From: Actinostola sp. cb2023
Lineage: Eukaryota; Cnidaria; Anthozoa; Actiniaria; Actinostolidae
Direction: 5' to 3'
NCBI GenBank assembly: GCA_033675265.1
Contig: JAUJYZ010001058.1
Span: 2,445,001 to 2,509,000 of the forward strand
DNA: 64,000 bases
Made by a program: the position numbers and the translations under genes. How positions within the stretch are numbered: position 1 is the stretch's first letter; each line of letters begins with the position of its first letter. This document shows, one piece after another, positions 11,482 through 23,544 of this stretch. Under the pieces are notes generated by a model. That model worked only from the letters and a program-made list of their open reading frames with translations. It was not told where the DNA came from and did not search any database.

Positions 11482-13788
11482 CCTGTTAACCTGAAACCAG
11501 TTATTTTTAAAAGTGTTCATGTCTTTTTACACTCATTTCCATTGGGGGTCAAACAAGACCATATATACCTGTATTCAGTCAGGGCAAGAGACCATGATGT
11601 CAGGGGTATTGCGCAATCCGGGCGAACAATGGAATGAGTTTCTTTACTACACGTACATGAAGACATGGAGCCGCAAAACGGAGATTTTTCTCAAATCGAT
11701 CAGTGGTATAAGATTTCGGGAGCAGGAATCAGAGATACACTGTAAAAATGGCTTCGGTTGGTAAATGTACTTGGCCTGTTTGTTAAGTTAAAATACGTAT
11801 CTACCATCTTTTGGATAGATATTTTAGGAAATAAAACTTCGATAACAGAATAAAGAACCGCTATTAATATGTTGGATTAGGGATATTTTCCAACGGATAG
11901 CGCTATCCACTCATCTTTGAACAAACAGGACAGGTTCCCAGTTTATATAGGCATAGCCTACACATTATACGAGTAGTTATATATCAATAGGGTTTTACCT
12001 TGGATTTTGATCGATCCTCAATCCTATGAACACGATGTCAAGTCTTTGGATATATGTTATATCAACTTCAGACTGTAGGTCAGCAAATTACGTATTTTAT
12101 GTACAAAGTGTCTAGCAAGCCAACAAACGAGTCATTAACTCTTGTTGTACCATAATCCTTTTCGGTCATACAATGACCTTTGTACGACAGACTGGCTTCA
12201 TGTCATTTTGTACAAACCTGTAAAGAAATCTGAAAAAAAAAGCATTATACTTACGCGGTCTTAGCGGGTTCCCTCAGTCTGGCTTTGAATCAATAATGAG
12301 TTTTTTTTCGTTAAAATATCAGACAAATACTGTCTGACCACCCGCTGAACTATGAGCTTTCTGGGTAGGTTCGCCGATCGGAGCAAATAGAACATGGCTT
12401 TAGTTCACAACGCTTTGATTAGTGTATTTTGACATGGTTTGACGCATTCGCCTGAGCACTCTTGACGAACTGACCGTAATAAATAATATAACATAACTGG
12501 ACAGGTATTATTACTACTGCACAGATGAAGTACACGAAGGAGGGTTCATATAAGGTTCAGTAAACTCTTAAGGCATTATTCAAACTGTCATTTTAACAGA
12601 GCTTCAACACAATAATACAAAATATAAGGACATAATATTTTTTGATTTGTTTTACGGTTTTATTTTGTTCATCTTCTTTGCTCAGTCCCCAGGGGCTCAG
12701 TCAGGGACTACAATAACGGCCAAAGGTCCAGTGCAAACATCTTTCACTGGTTATAAAAGAACACAATACTATATATACGATGGTAAGATAGTGAAGCATT
12801 GCATTCTAAATGTAGAGACAATTTTTGTCAGTCACAATTCTTGAAAATATTCGAGATCCAAAAAAAAACAATTTCTTCCTAGAAGACTGGAACGAGTGAA
12901 TGACGTCATAGGTGCCATTGTAACAACGTAAAACCTTTCAAGGTTGTATTAATAATAAATGTGACATTTTTTAAAGATTACTGAAAGACATGCGTTAAGC
13001 AAATAATTAAAAATGGTTTGCTGAGCAACAAGGTGTTGTCTTTGTTTTCATATCAGGTTAAACTGGTTCGCGCACTATATAGACTTGCCGGGATGTACCA
13101 ATAAATAGAGGTTATTAGTCGTCGATAGGCGATCGAAAATACACGAGTAAAAATGCACGGCCGTATTAGATTCTTAGCCGACTAATAAGTTGCTTATTAT
13201 ATATTTGGGAACGAGCTATTTTGGTGAAAGAAAATCAAGTGAACAAATAAAAGTGAAAACCTGATCACTTGGAAATCTCTGCGTGAGGCGCCAAACTGTA
13301 GCATTTCTCGCACGCTGATTGGTTATATTTTTAACACATTGATTCTGCATGATTGGTTGGAGAGCCAGCTTCAGGTGTACTACCCAATGAAATACGGCCC
13401 CATATTTTGAGGGTTCTTGTCCATATTTCGTGCGCGTTAGTCTTAGTTTATTGACTCTCAAGAAGTAACATCAGGAATATGTGAAACTTTATACTATAAT
13501 TTCACTGGGATGCTTTGAAATGTAATATATTTGGGTAGCAGGGAAAGTAACAGGAAACGGTGTATAGATTTATTGAAGAAATAGAAAACGAGCGCGCACG
13601 CTATGTGCATATTTATAGCACGCGGGGACTGATCAGAACACGAGAGAAGTGTTAGGAGAAGCACGAAGCGTAGCGGAGTTTAACCGCTATAAAACTACAC
13701 ACATTTGAAAGTGACAAACTAGTTTCTTTTCTTCCAAATCAGACATTTTTATTTCAATATTTGAAATATAGGCGCCCCCTCTAATAAG

Positions 13789-13828
<40 letters not shown>

Positions 13829-13954
13829 TAATAAGCGCCCACCCTTTTTGCTGGAATTTGAAATAAGCCCCCGGGCGCTTATTAGAGGATTTGCGGTACT
13901 TAAAGACCTCATATTGTTGTTGTATTTTAGCATTTTATTTGGCTATATTTAATA
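11482..13954. other. Spacer between gene 1 and gene 2
   Basis: No gene is supported here. Short open frames occur near 11513 and 12647 but lack splice or homology support. Towards the gene 2 end lies an ATAAGCGCCC-type repeat with a poly-C run. Confidence 0.6.
13773..13905. repeat. ATAAGCGCCC-family repeat with poly-C
   Basis: GGCGCCCCCTCTAATAAGCC at one end and GGGCGCTTATTAGAGG at the other are inverted relatives, with a run of 38 C at 13789-13826. Related sequence lies at 36110-36570. Confidence 0.7.
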
Positions 13955-16900
13955 CTAACGGCTACAGTTTACGTTCTTGATAAGATTAAGGTCTATCATT
14001 AGAGCTTCTGCTATTTGTTCGTCGGTCAAAAATTTCTTAAATTTACAAATAGACTGCTTTTGAACTGGCGTGAGTTCCTTTGCTGTTGGACAGTGTTTGG
14101 TGAGATAAAGAACGTCTTCCTAATTGATATCAATAGAAAGTGAGATTAGTGAATGTATTTGGTCCGCCACAAAGACAGTCATATCCTCATCCTCATCCTC
14201 ATCCTCATCCTCATCCTCATCCTCATCCTCATCCTCATCCTCATCCTCATCCTCATCCTCATCCTCATCCTCATCCTCATCCTCATCCTCATCCTCATCC
14301 TCATCCTCATCCTCATCCTCATCCTCATCCTCATCGTCCTCCTCGTGGAGAAAGCGAACTCGTCGTAGGGTATGCTTAAATGGTATCAATTCGTTACCTC
14401 ACTTAGAGAAAGCTTGTTTGCTATTTGTGTATTAGAATAACCATGTCGTAGTTGAGCACATGCGAACTCCTTTTTGTTAGGATCGTTCAGCACGCAGTTC
14501 TCCATAACTCCTTCCTTATCAGCTACACGTGGCCAGTATGCCTTCATGTCGTCCTTGTTGATGTATCTCAAAGATAAAATAAAATGATATTTTGTAATAA
14601 AATTCTGAGGGAGAAAATGGCTAATGGAGAGGAAGAGTATAGTAGATATATAGGAGGGTGGGAAATAGAGTGAATGGATAGAAGGGATATATAAGAGATA
14701 GAAGAGAAAAGCAGGGACAGAAGGGTAAGGGGAATAGCAGTGATAGAAGGTATAGAAGGGTAAAGGGAAAAGAAGGGATAGAAGGGATAGAAGGGATGGA
14801 AGGGATAGAAGGGATAGAAGGGATTGAAGGGATAGAAGGGATAGATCAGAAGGGATAGAAGGGATAGAAGGGATAGAAGGGATATAAAAGGGATAGAAGT
14901 GATAGAAGATATATAGAAGGGATAGAAGGGACTAAAGGAATAGCAGGGATAGAAGAGATAGAAGGGAATGAAAATGAAAAGCACAGGGAACGAATAAAGT
15001 GAGAAATAAGGGAGCGGCTTAGCGAATGACAATAATGAACAGAGTGTACGGACATGAAGACAGAGAGAAAGATAGAAGAGGAAATAATCAGAAGGAACTG
15101 AAGGATGCATGTACTTACTCTGTAGGATGGAAAAAAGAAAAGGCCTAAGAAAAAAAAACAGCAACTAAATTCATATACCGGCGTACCTGAACCCAATTTT
15201 GCGTTCGCAGTTCTGATGACTATCCCGTTGTAATCCAGCATCCATATCAAACAAACCTCGAGCCTCATCATAAATTTCATCAAAAGATGCCCGACCCTTT
15301 CCACAGCTAGCGAATACGTGATTGGTCATCTTAACCTAAAAACAGTTAACATATCGGTTAACAAAACAAAAACTCTGCTATGTGAGAAATGGTAGCTAGC
15401 TTCATCTGGACGAGTTCAGTCACACTAGACATCGTAAGGTACACCGATACGCACATTACTTAAATAAGTATACATGTACTACAAGGACATTTCCAAAGGA
15501 TCATGTGTGCCATTTCAGCTATGGTAGACAGCGTGAACCTAATTATGTCATGTTACCTTGTTTCCATAGCAACGCAGGGTGAGAGGAATCTGTGCAAGTG
15601 CTTTCAGTAGAGTTTGTTGTAGTCTGTATGTTCCTTGAGGCGTTGTTTCGGAATCGATATTATTCAGGAAATGATCGATGCCGATGGCCACTTCTTCCTG
15701 GAAACAAAGCAAGATCAACAGAATAAAACAACTCAACTCAACTACAATGAGATTCATACAGCTGTATTAAAATATCGACCGCAAAAGCAATCTACCAGAC
15801 CACTAAGACCATAAGGAAGCGCGTGCCGCGTGGTGTGGTTTTCATAGTCATACGAAATCTACGATGTGTCTACGTACAAGGTCTTTGCTGGGTGACGATA
15901 TCTCTTCTATCATATTCTTGACGTTTGCTAGAAAGGTCTTCATGTCTTTGTTGGTTATGTTTGCATGGAGATACTCGAAAGACTGTAAAATATAAATAAA
16001 TCCACTAAGTTCCAGCATTAAGTGCAATATACAAATAGCACACATAGTTTAGATCTATCCTTGCGAGATATCCACTTTAGAGACAAAAACGATGAAATAT
16101 TTTCCTGGATTATGTGACAGGTGCAATGTTGTGTTCTCGTCTCTCTACACTCTGCTACATTGAACCGAAGGTTCGTAACATTAATGGTTCGAGTAAGAGT
16201 ATACTACTATAGCACGGAACTCCACGTGGGCGTGCCATGTCACGTTAATATGCCCGGTATGTACAGTTATTAGCCATTTCAAAAACGAGTGGAGGACTGG
16301 GAACGAGTTTTTAGAATTAATCTAATTAAGAAATGAACCCCATCACAAGAAAGAGCAAATCAGAATTAGTAAGTTTCAGGAGTTTGATAGGGTTTGGACA
16401 AGCAGCAAATTAACTACAATCATTTAAAAACTGCAAAAATTACAAAGAAATGTATCAATGGTTGTTGTCCCCTGTAACCATACATTTCTTTGTAATTTTT
16501 TAGATATTTGAAAAGCTGTTACTGGTTCAATATCTAACTAAACCTATCGGAACTTTGTAAACTTACTAATTTTGATAGATTGATTCTAAAGGAAGGCTCG
16601 GTAGCTCGGTAGCAGCTCTTGCAAGTAAAAACGACGACGTTACGTCGACCAACGAACCGAAAGTGTACCTATAACTGAGCACTGCCGCTGAGTATTGGCT
16701 AGCATACATGTATGCCTTGCTCCGACCCACCATCGCATCGCAGTCGCTGGCCAACTTAGTTCCATATGTCCTGCATCATTGAACATTTGCTCCTGTTGGG
16801 ACACAGTATCACGCGGACAACGTTTTTGAATGCACTTGTGCAAGATGAAATTATTGAATTACAAATGTGCTTTGTTTACTATTAAAAGCACGTTTGAGGC

Positions 16901-19900
16901 CCGATTAATCGAGCAATTTGTTCTTTGGCCGCTAAATAAAGCATTTCTCAATTGATCATTTTCCGCCTTTGACAATTAATGTGTAAATTAGAAGTATATA
17001 AGAGGATGCTATAGAGCTGCATATGTTTCCTCAACAGGGGAAAATATATCACAAATTCGAACTTCAGACCTATTGATCTTGTGTGTAAATATTAGAAATT
17101 GCCTTCAAAAACGTCCTTTCCGAGCCATAATTTCTTTGTCTATGTAGCTTCTACATACAGACCGGGATAAAGAGCACCAATATGATGTTCATGATTACCA
17201 AACAAAGAGTTTTAGATTTCATTTTGCCACCGCTTAATTATATCCAATATACATGTATTTTATATCAAAACGCGCGTATCATCACGGCAGAGCATTTGAA
17301 TCTGGCGGTAGGTTTTTGATTGACACGTAATTCCCAAAGAATTCAAAGGGTTTTTGTGTGTAGCGTATCTAACGCTCTCCCATATCTCTTCAGAGATTTC
17401 AGTTCGATCAATTTTGAAGAAACGGCGGAAAATGCCACGGTCAAACCTCTTTATTTGTGCTTGAATTGCCAGCTTATTCATTCCTTACATATTCGTCTTT
17501 TATATTCTGATGGTAGGTTTTTGGTTTTATTTTAACAATGCAGTAAAAAGCAAACATGTATCAAAATCATGCTGTTTTTCGCCTAAACAAGACTCGCCTC
17601 ATCTGCATATGTGAAACAATGACCTTTTGTATAACATAAGTTTGATATGCAAACGACAAAGCTCTCGAAGCGAGTGTGAATTAGTTACCAAGGTTACCAC
17701 ATCACGTGTTTACAAGTACCTTCTGCATGACCTCTTTAGCTTTGAGTATGTTAGCTTCTGCATCGTTCAGGTTCTTCATGGCCTGATTGAGTTCTTTACT
17801 TGCTTGCTGTGCCTGTTCCTGACGCTTTTTGCACACTTCACGAGATGATATTATCAAGTAGATGTTCATTCCTGGCATTGAAAATAAACAAACAAACATG
17901 CAAACATCTGAATGAATAAATGATAAAATTTATCTAGAGAAAATAAAATTAAGTAGTGGACACAGAGTACCAGTCTATATAAACTATAAGCATGAAGTGA
18001 TATATGCGAGCCACAGCGTAAGTGCGCAGTCTTCCGGTTACATCAGCGCGCGTCGGACATGTAAGAAATGCGCGCATGTAAAATATTCAGCAAAACGTCG
18101 TCTTGTGCAATAAGACAATGCTTACACATAGGTTCGCATGTTCTAAATATAGCTTTATTGAAATTAAGAAATCACAGAACAAGCGCGATGTTCCCTCTGT
18201 CTCCTTATTTTAGCTTGGATTTTATTTAAACACCGCTGGCCCCATCAATCTACCTGAATCGGAGAATATTTTTGCTTGCGTTTTGCTTCATTTACGGGGT
18301 TTTACGTACAGAACGAACTTTAAGTAACGGAGTTGTGGAGCTCCATTTATTTTTTTTCCGACTCTCCCTTCCTGTGACTCCCACCCTGAGGATTTGTGTC
18401 TCGTTACCAGCCTACTCGGCCAATAAGACGGATCGACGATACCGCGAAGTCGATCGTAAATGTTAACACAGATGACGACCTAGAAATATATTGGGACACT
18501 CTCGCAGTGTAGTGAAGTACAGGAGCCTGCAGTAGCTGTCTCTTTATCCTACCTGTATTGAAATAACTCATAGAAACACTAAGTCCTTTGCCGATCGCAC
18601 TGGCGATTTTTATTGCAGAACCAAATCTTCTGTTTAAATGGCTCTTGATTTTAACAGCCTCGATCGCCAAGCGTCGATTGGACTCGGAGATAAAACGACT
18701 TAGTCTGCTTTCAGTCCCCTTTGACTTCAATGATGCTGTCGTCTTTAGTACTGCAGAAAGGGCCATCTCCACCTGGTCAAAGTGAGTCATAAGGTGTCAA
18801 GTCATAAGGTGTCAAGTCATAAGGTGTCAAGTCATAAGGTGTCAAGTAACAAGGTGTCAAGTCATAAGGTGTCAAGTCATAAGGTGTCAAGTCATAAGGT
18901 GTCAAGTCATAAGGTGTCAAGTTATAAGGTGTCAAGTCATAAGGTGTCAAGTCATAAGGTGTCAAGTCATAAGGTGTCAAGTCATAAGGTGTCAAGTCAT
19001 AAGGTGTCAAGTCATAAGGTGTCAAGTAATAAGGTGTCAAGTCATAAGGTGTCAAGTCATAAGGTGTCAAGTCATAAGGTGTCAAGTCATAAGGTGTCAA
19101 GTCATAAGGTGTCAATTCATAAGGTGTCAAGTCAGTACCGGTCTATTTGGCAAATGTTGGAAAACTGTGTTATAACCATTGACATATCAGTTCCAGGAGC
19201 CTGTCAGTTCTTAAATTTTGACAATATTATCTCCAAGTGATATATAATTCCACTGTACTTTCATCGAGGGCAAACACCTCGAAAAACTTGTTATACTTTA
19301 ACCCAGTCTTCCAACATTTGCCACAGACCGGTATGGCTAATTCAGCCAATCAAAACACTCGAACCCAGTCTTCCAACATTTGCCACAGACCGGCCAATAA
19401 GGTGTCAATTTTTATAATATTGATCTTCGTACATAAAATTTAACGGCTGATACCAAATATGAAATGGAAACAAAGGGTGCCCGCGTCTTAAATTAGATAT
19501 TGATTCAATCATCAAATTCGAGGACTGGGGAGGGGAGGGTGGAAAATAAGATTCAGAATTACCGTATAATATTAAATAGGCCACATAATCAATTCACCCT
19601 TACAGCACGTTTTACTTACTGCTCCAGCACTTCTCGACGCAATGACACGTTTTGCATAATTGTAGATGTTCCCGCCAAAAGGCAACAGCAAACCAATGAC
19701 TGGGGCCGTGACGGACAGCGTTTTGTCGAGTGCTGACTCGTACAATTTCGTCAGGTCAATGAATGCCACGTTCGTCTCTGAGTTGCCAGTCATGTTAGTC
19801 TTGACCATTTCCTGGTTAATAAAACAACAATCATTTATATAAACAATGAACTGAGTGACTGGAAAATGCGTGGTTTTCATACATTGGAGTTTGCTAAAGG

Positions 19901-22900
19901 AAATAATACTAATACAAGGAAATGTTCAGTAAATAAAATATAATATTGCTAGAAAATATTTGCTATTGATATATCTAATTATATGAATATGTACTGCGTG
20001 GAAGATCTGAACATTTAAAATATATTAGAGTAACGTACGCACAGAAAGCTGTTCGAATATTGTAGCAACACATACGTATATCAATTTCGTTTCTTTTCGT
20101 GTATTGTTTTTTTCAAATGCGTTTCTTTTTTTGAAGAGTATATTTTGATGTGTTGAAACCTGACTTATTAATGTTCAAATTAGAAATCTCCGTACGTACA
20201 TCAGAACCATTTCAACACGACAGGAAATAGAAATATCCAAGCCAGTAGTGAGCGCGCAGCAGAGCACTCGTGTTTTGCGGAGGTTACAATAACTGATTTT
20301 TCAAAGGAGGGTCAAATGAACTCAAACCTTGATTCTTGTAGTAGCATTTCTCAAAGCCATAGCAACTTTGTTCGAATAGCTCTGGATGTATTTCACCTGC
20401 TCGTTAGTTATTTCGTTGATCTCGCGCACAATGTCCTCGAATGCATTGAACGTGTAATTTGTCCAAACTTGTATGTTTTGAGCTATAAAAAATCAATTAG
20501 AAGTAGGATGGGAAATTGGATTGAACAAGAGAAATAAAAAAGAAATGGATAAGGATGGGAAGAAGAATGAAAACAAGGGGAGGGGAGAATAATATATATT
20601 AAAAGGTTCCAAGGATGGAAGGAGATGAAATATAATGGATGGAAGGAGATGAAATATAATGGATGGAAGGAGATGAAATATAATGGATGGAAGGAGATGA
20701 AATATAATGGATGGAAGGAGATGAAATATAATGGATGGAAGGAAGGATGAAATATAATGGATGGAAGGAGATGAAATATAATGGATGGAAGGAGATGAAA
20801 TATAATGGATGGAAGGAGATGAAATATAATGGATGGAAGGAGATGAAATATAATGGATGGAAGGAGATGAAATATAATGGATGGAAGGATATGAAATACT
20901 ATGGAGGGATGAAAGGATGAAATACTATGGAGGGATGAAAGGATGAAATACTATGGAGGGATGAAAGGGATTGGATGCAATAATACAAGGGTTTCTACAT
21001 ATGCATTTAATATAAGATATATGCTTACAAACGATTTACCTTCAAGTTGTAAATCATCGATTCGTCTACTTTTCTCGGTAATTTTTGCCTTCATTTGAAG
21101 AAATTCGTCTCTTGATTTACAAGCATCAGGGAATTCTACACAACAACCAGCGATGGCGCGATAAATGGAATTGCCAATGTTTAGAAGAGAACTTGCCGTT
21201 GATGCTACTTGGCCACCTATCTTGACGACTTGGAAGACAGTAAATAACCAGGCAAAACCTGAGAATAAATAATGAAGTTAGGTTATATTTATGAATATAT
21301 CTACATAGTGGCAGTTCTGAAAATAATGAAAATCGTATCGTCGAATCACTTTAATTTTTAAATTAAGATTAACATTTGAACTTTTTTGGCCGGAGTAAAT
21401 TTGTCCAAACAAAATTGCACACACACAGAATAACGGTGTGCAATTATACCGGGGTATGTACCTCTTTTGTCTGGTGCACGTGCTACTTCGCTTTGACGCG
21501 TACGAGAATCCTTTCCAAGAACCTCTGGTCGTGGATAGTAAGCGTCTGGATCGCTAGCGATTTCTGTGAGAGAAAAGTTACCATTGTTAAGATATTGTAG
21601 CTAAACTGCACAGTAATTCACTTTGGGTAGAGTGATTCTAATCAGTAGAGTGATTTTCGTCAGACCGTGAAATAGATACTAAACTAATTAGTAGTCTAAG
21701 GGTTAGAGAATAATTAACGCGAGTGCTTTATGGGATTTAGAGTTCCGAGCAGCAGATAGAAGGCGCGTAGCGCCGAGTGGCCCTTCTATCAATGCGAGGA
21801 GCTCTAAATTCCATAAAGCACGAGTGTTTATTTCTCTAACCGTTTTAGAATATGGTCATACTCACGAGAGTATTTTTTGGCTGCATGTTTGTTGCTTTCC
21901 CAAAGGAATACTGATTTCAAATGCAAATACGCTTATGCAAAGCTGTTCAGTTGTGTGTAACTTGGAGCCGGTGAAGATGAATATCCGAAGCTTGAGGCTT
22001 AATACAAGCTTGCAACGCTAGAAATTACCGGTATTTGTTGTGGAAATGAAGAGCAGCAATCTCAAAGTTTCCTCGAGCCAGTTAGAACGGACGAAATTGA
22101 AAATCGAGAGAAATAATGGACACCAAAGAAAACTCAAGCACGACGTGGACATTAATATATTGAAAGATTGGGCTAACTATATCGCAACAATCATACGGAG
22201 AACTTGGATGACTGATGAATATCCGTACATCTACACTTCTTGTAGAACATGGAGAAACTCGTTTGTGATTTCATTTTGAAGAGTAAGTGACTCGTTACGT
22301 TTCTTTAGTGTTTAGTAAGTTATGATCCGATTTCTGTACCATTTTTCGTGTATAAATCTATAGCTAGCTGCTACGAATCCAAATAACTGTCGATTTATTG
22401 GATTATGATATAATATTTGAATAGTATTTGAAGATTAAACTAAGATTGTATTATAATATTTGTTGTATATAGAGTGCAATTTAGAAAAGCGTGAAATAGT
22501 ACTAACTTTAAATAGTACTAAATAGTGCTATTTCTATTGTTTTCTATTGTTTCATTAATGCTATTTAGTACTAATTAGTTATTTAGTTTTCAAGCTTTTC
22601 TAATTTGCACTCTAGTTTAGTACACGTTATTCATTTAGAGTGCAAATATTATATCCGTGAAATTTAAGCGCTAGACCCTAACAGTTAGTACTAATTAACA
22701 TTTTACTACTAAGTAGACAACAATCTCTAGAGTGGTTTTCATTAACCCGTGAAACAAAGTGTACTAATTAGAGTGTAACAGTCTGATAAACACAATAGAA
22801 AACAATGGAATTACGGAGTAATAAAGCGTATTACGCTAACATGTATTTCACGGGTTTATGAAAAACACCGTAATAAAGCATTTGGTGCTATTTAATATTA

Positions 22901-23544
22901 GTACTATTTAGTTAGTTAACTATTTCACGGATATAATATTTGCACTCTAGTCAGGTATTCTCTAAGTTAGTCATTATAGTATTCCCTATATAGAGAATAC
23001 TAATAAGGCTTTGTAACAAAATAAAACAAAAAGCTTTATTAGTATTCTCTATATAGAGAATACTAATGAGTCCATTGTTAAAGCTGTATTAGTTACTTTA
23101 TGAGATATAGAGCGCACAAATGCTGGGCGCTGATTGGTCGAGTGAGTATGACTATATTCTAATAGACATTAGTAGACCCTAATTCCATTGTTTTCTTTTG
23201 TGTCTATTTGACTATTATATACACTAACTACTAGAAATTAACTGTTTCACGGTCAGAGGAAAATCACTCTAAACCTGGGCACTATGCTAATTAGCTGTCA
23301 GTGTTTATTAGATGCAAAGGAACACTGAATAAAGTAGTAATGCCCAGGTTTATTGCAATCACTCTATAGAAGTCATTTTATATCTACAATAGTATCCAGT
23401 GTCGTCTTACTGACCTCGAGCTCCACCATCTTTTCCACGTAAATGCCTTGATGGATTGGCATTAGCAGAGTGCGCATGCCCGTATACTTGTACATTGAGA
23501 AAGACGCACAGAAGAAAGAAAAAATAACGTAGACACCGGTGCAT
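13955..23544 (-). CDS. Gene 2 of the unrecognised secreted protein family, complete
   Basis: Twelve exons give an uninterrupted reading frame of about 632 codons: 23415-23544, 21462-21563, 21040-21258, 20328-20482, 19620-19811, 18553-18772, 17720-17871, 15878-15982, 15557-15697, 15187-15335, 14398-14566 and 13955-14119 (TAG). The start at 23544 was chosen over a longer frame because it gives a good signal peptide (MHRCLRYFFFLLCVFL core) and the phase-1 exon end that both paralogues have. The short second exon ends Lys-Arg-Gly across the splice. Exon 3 carries a hydrophobic start and the CC/FPDAC cysteines. Exon 5 has a hydrophobic stretch (VIGLLLPFGGNIYNYA). Exons 6-9 look like long charged helices. 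The last two exons each carry a Cys-x-L...IA-x2-L motif. An AATAAA lies about 15 bases after the stop (13934-13939). It shares strand with gene 1 and is divergent from gene 3. Function unknown. Confidence 0.8.
14182..14338. repeat. (TCATCC)n microsatellite
   Basis: About 26 hexamer copies in the intron between the last two exons of gene 2 (14398-14566 and 13955-14119). All frames are open here because of the repeat, not because of coding. Confidence 0.95.
14620..14965. repeat. 9-bp repeat (AGGGATAGA)n, diverged
   Basis: A purine-rich array with many variant units in the intron between gene 2 exons 15187-15335 and 14398-14566. Confidence 0.85.
16765..17650 (-). mobile_element. Element of about 890 bp, copy 1
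   Basis: It matches 41660-42549 in inverse orientation over nearly its whole length. The right end is CATAAGTTTGATATG. The left end is degraded compared with the other copy. It lies in the intron between gene 2 exons 17720-17871 and 15878-15982. Confidence 0.75.
18786..19131. repeat. 15-bp minisatellite (GTCATAAGGTGTCAA)n
   Basis: About 23 copies start just outside the gene 2 exon 18553-18772, so only the acceptor region separates the exon from the array. Confidence 0.95.
19131..19405. repeat. Dispersed repeat, related to 51121-51323
   Basis: It contains inverted copies of CAGTCTTCCAACATTTGCCA. On the opposite strand it matches the left flank of the large TIR element, and it continues unbroken across the position of that insertion. 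Confidence 0.65.
20610..20965. repeat. 24-bp minisatellite
   Basis: Units of GGAAGGAGATGAAATATAATGGAT with a variant tail. It lies in the intron between gene 2 exons 21040-21258 and 20328-20482. Confidence 0.9.
21640..23375. repeat. Nest of inverted repeats in gene 2 intron 1
   Basis: An outer pair (GAGTGATTTTCGTCAGACCG near 21648 and its complement near 23255) encloses further pairs: 22471/22614 (TAGAGTGCAA), 22637/22950 (TAGAGTGCAAATATTATATC) and a short palindrome TTCTCTATATAGAGAA at 22980 and 23047. No coding potential is seen. Confidence 0.65.

Noticed and set aside
11513..11764. 83-codon frame upstream of gene 1
   Set aside because: No homology to other exons, no splice context and opposite strand to gene 1.
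12647..12844. 65-codon frame with a hydrophobic start
   Set aside because: Considered as a signal-peptide exon, but no donor in correct phase and no matching downstream exons.
14120..14435. Acidic Asp/Glu, Ser or His/Pro repeat proteins
   Set aside because: Frames of a hexamer microsatellite within a gene 2 intron.
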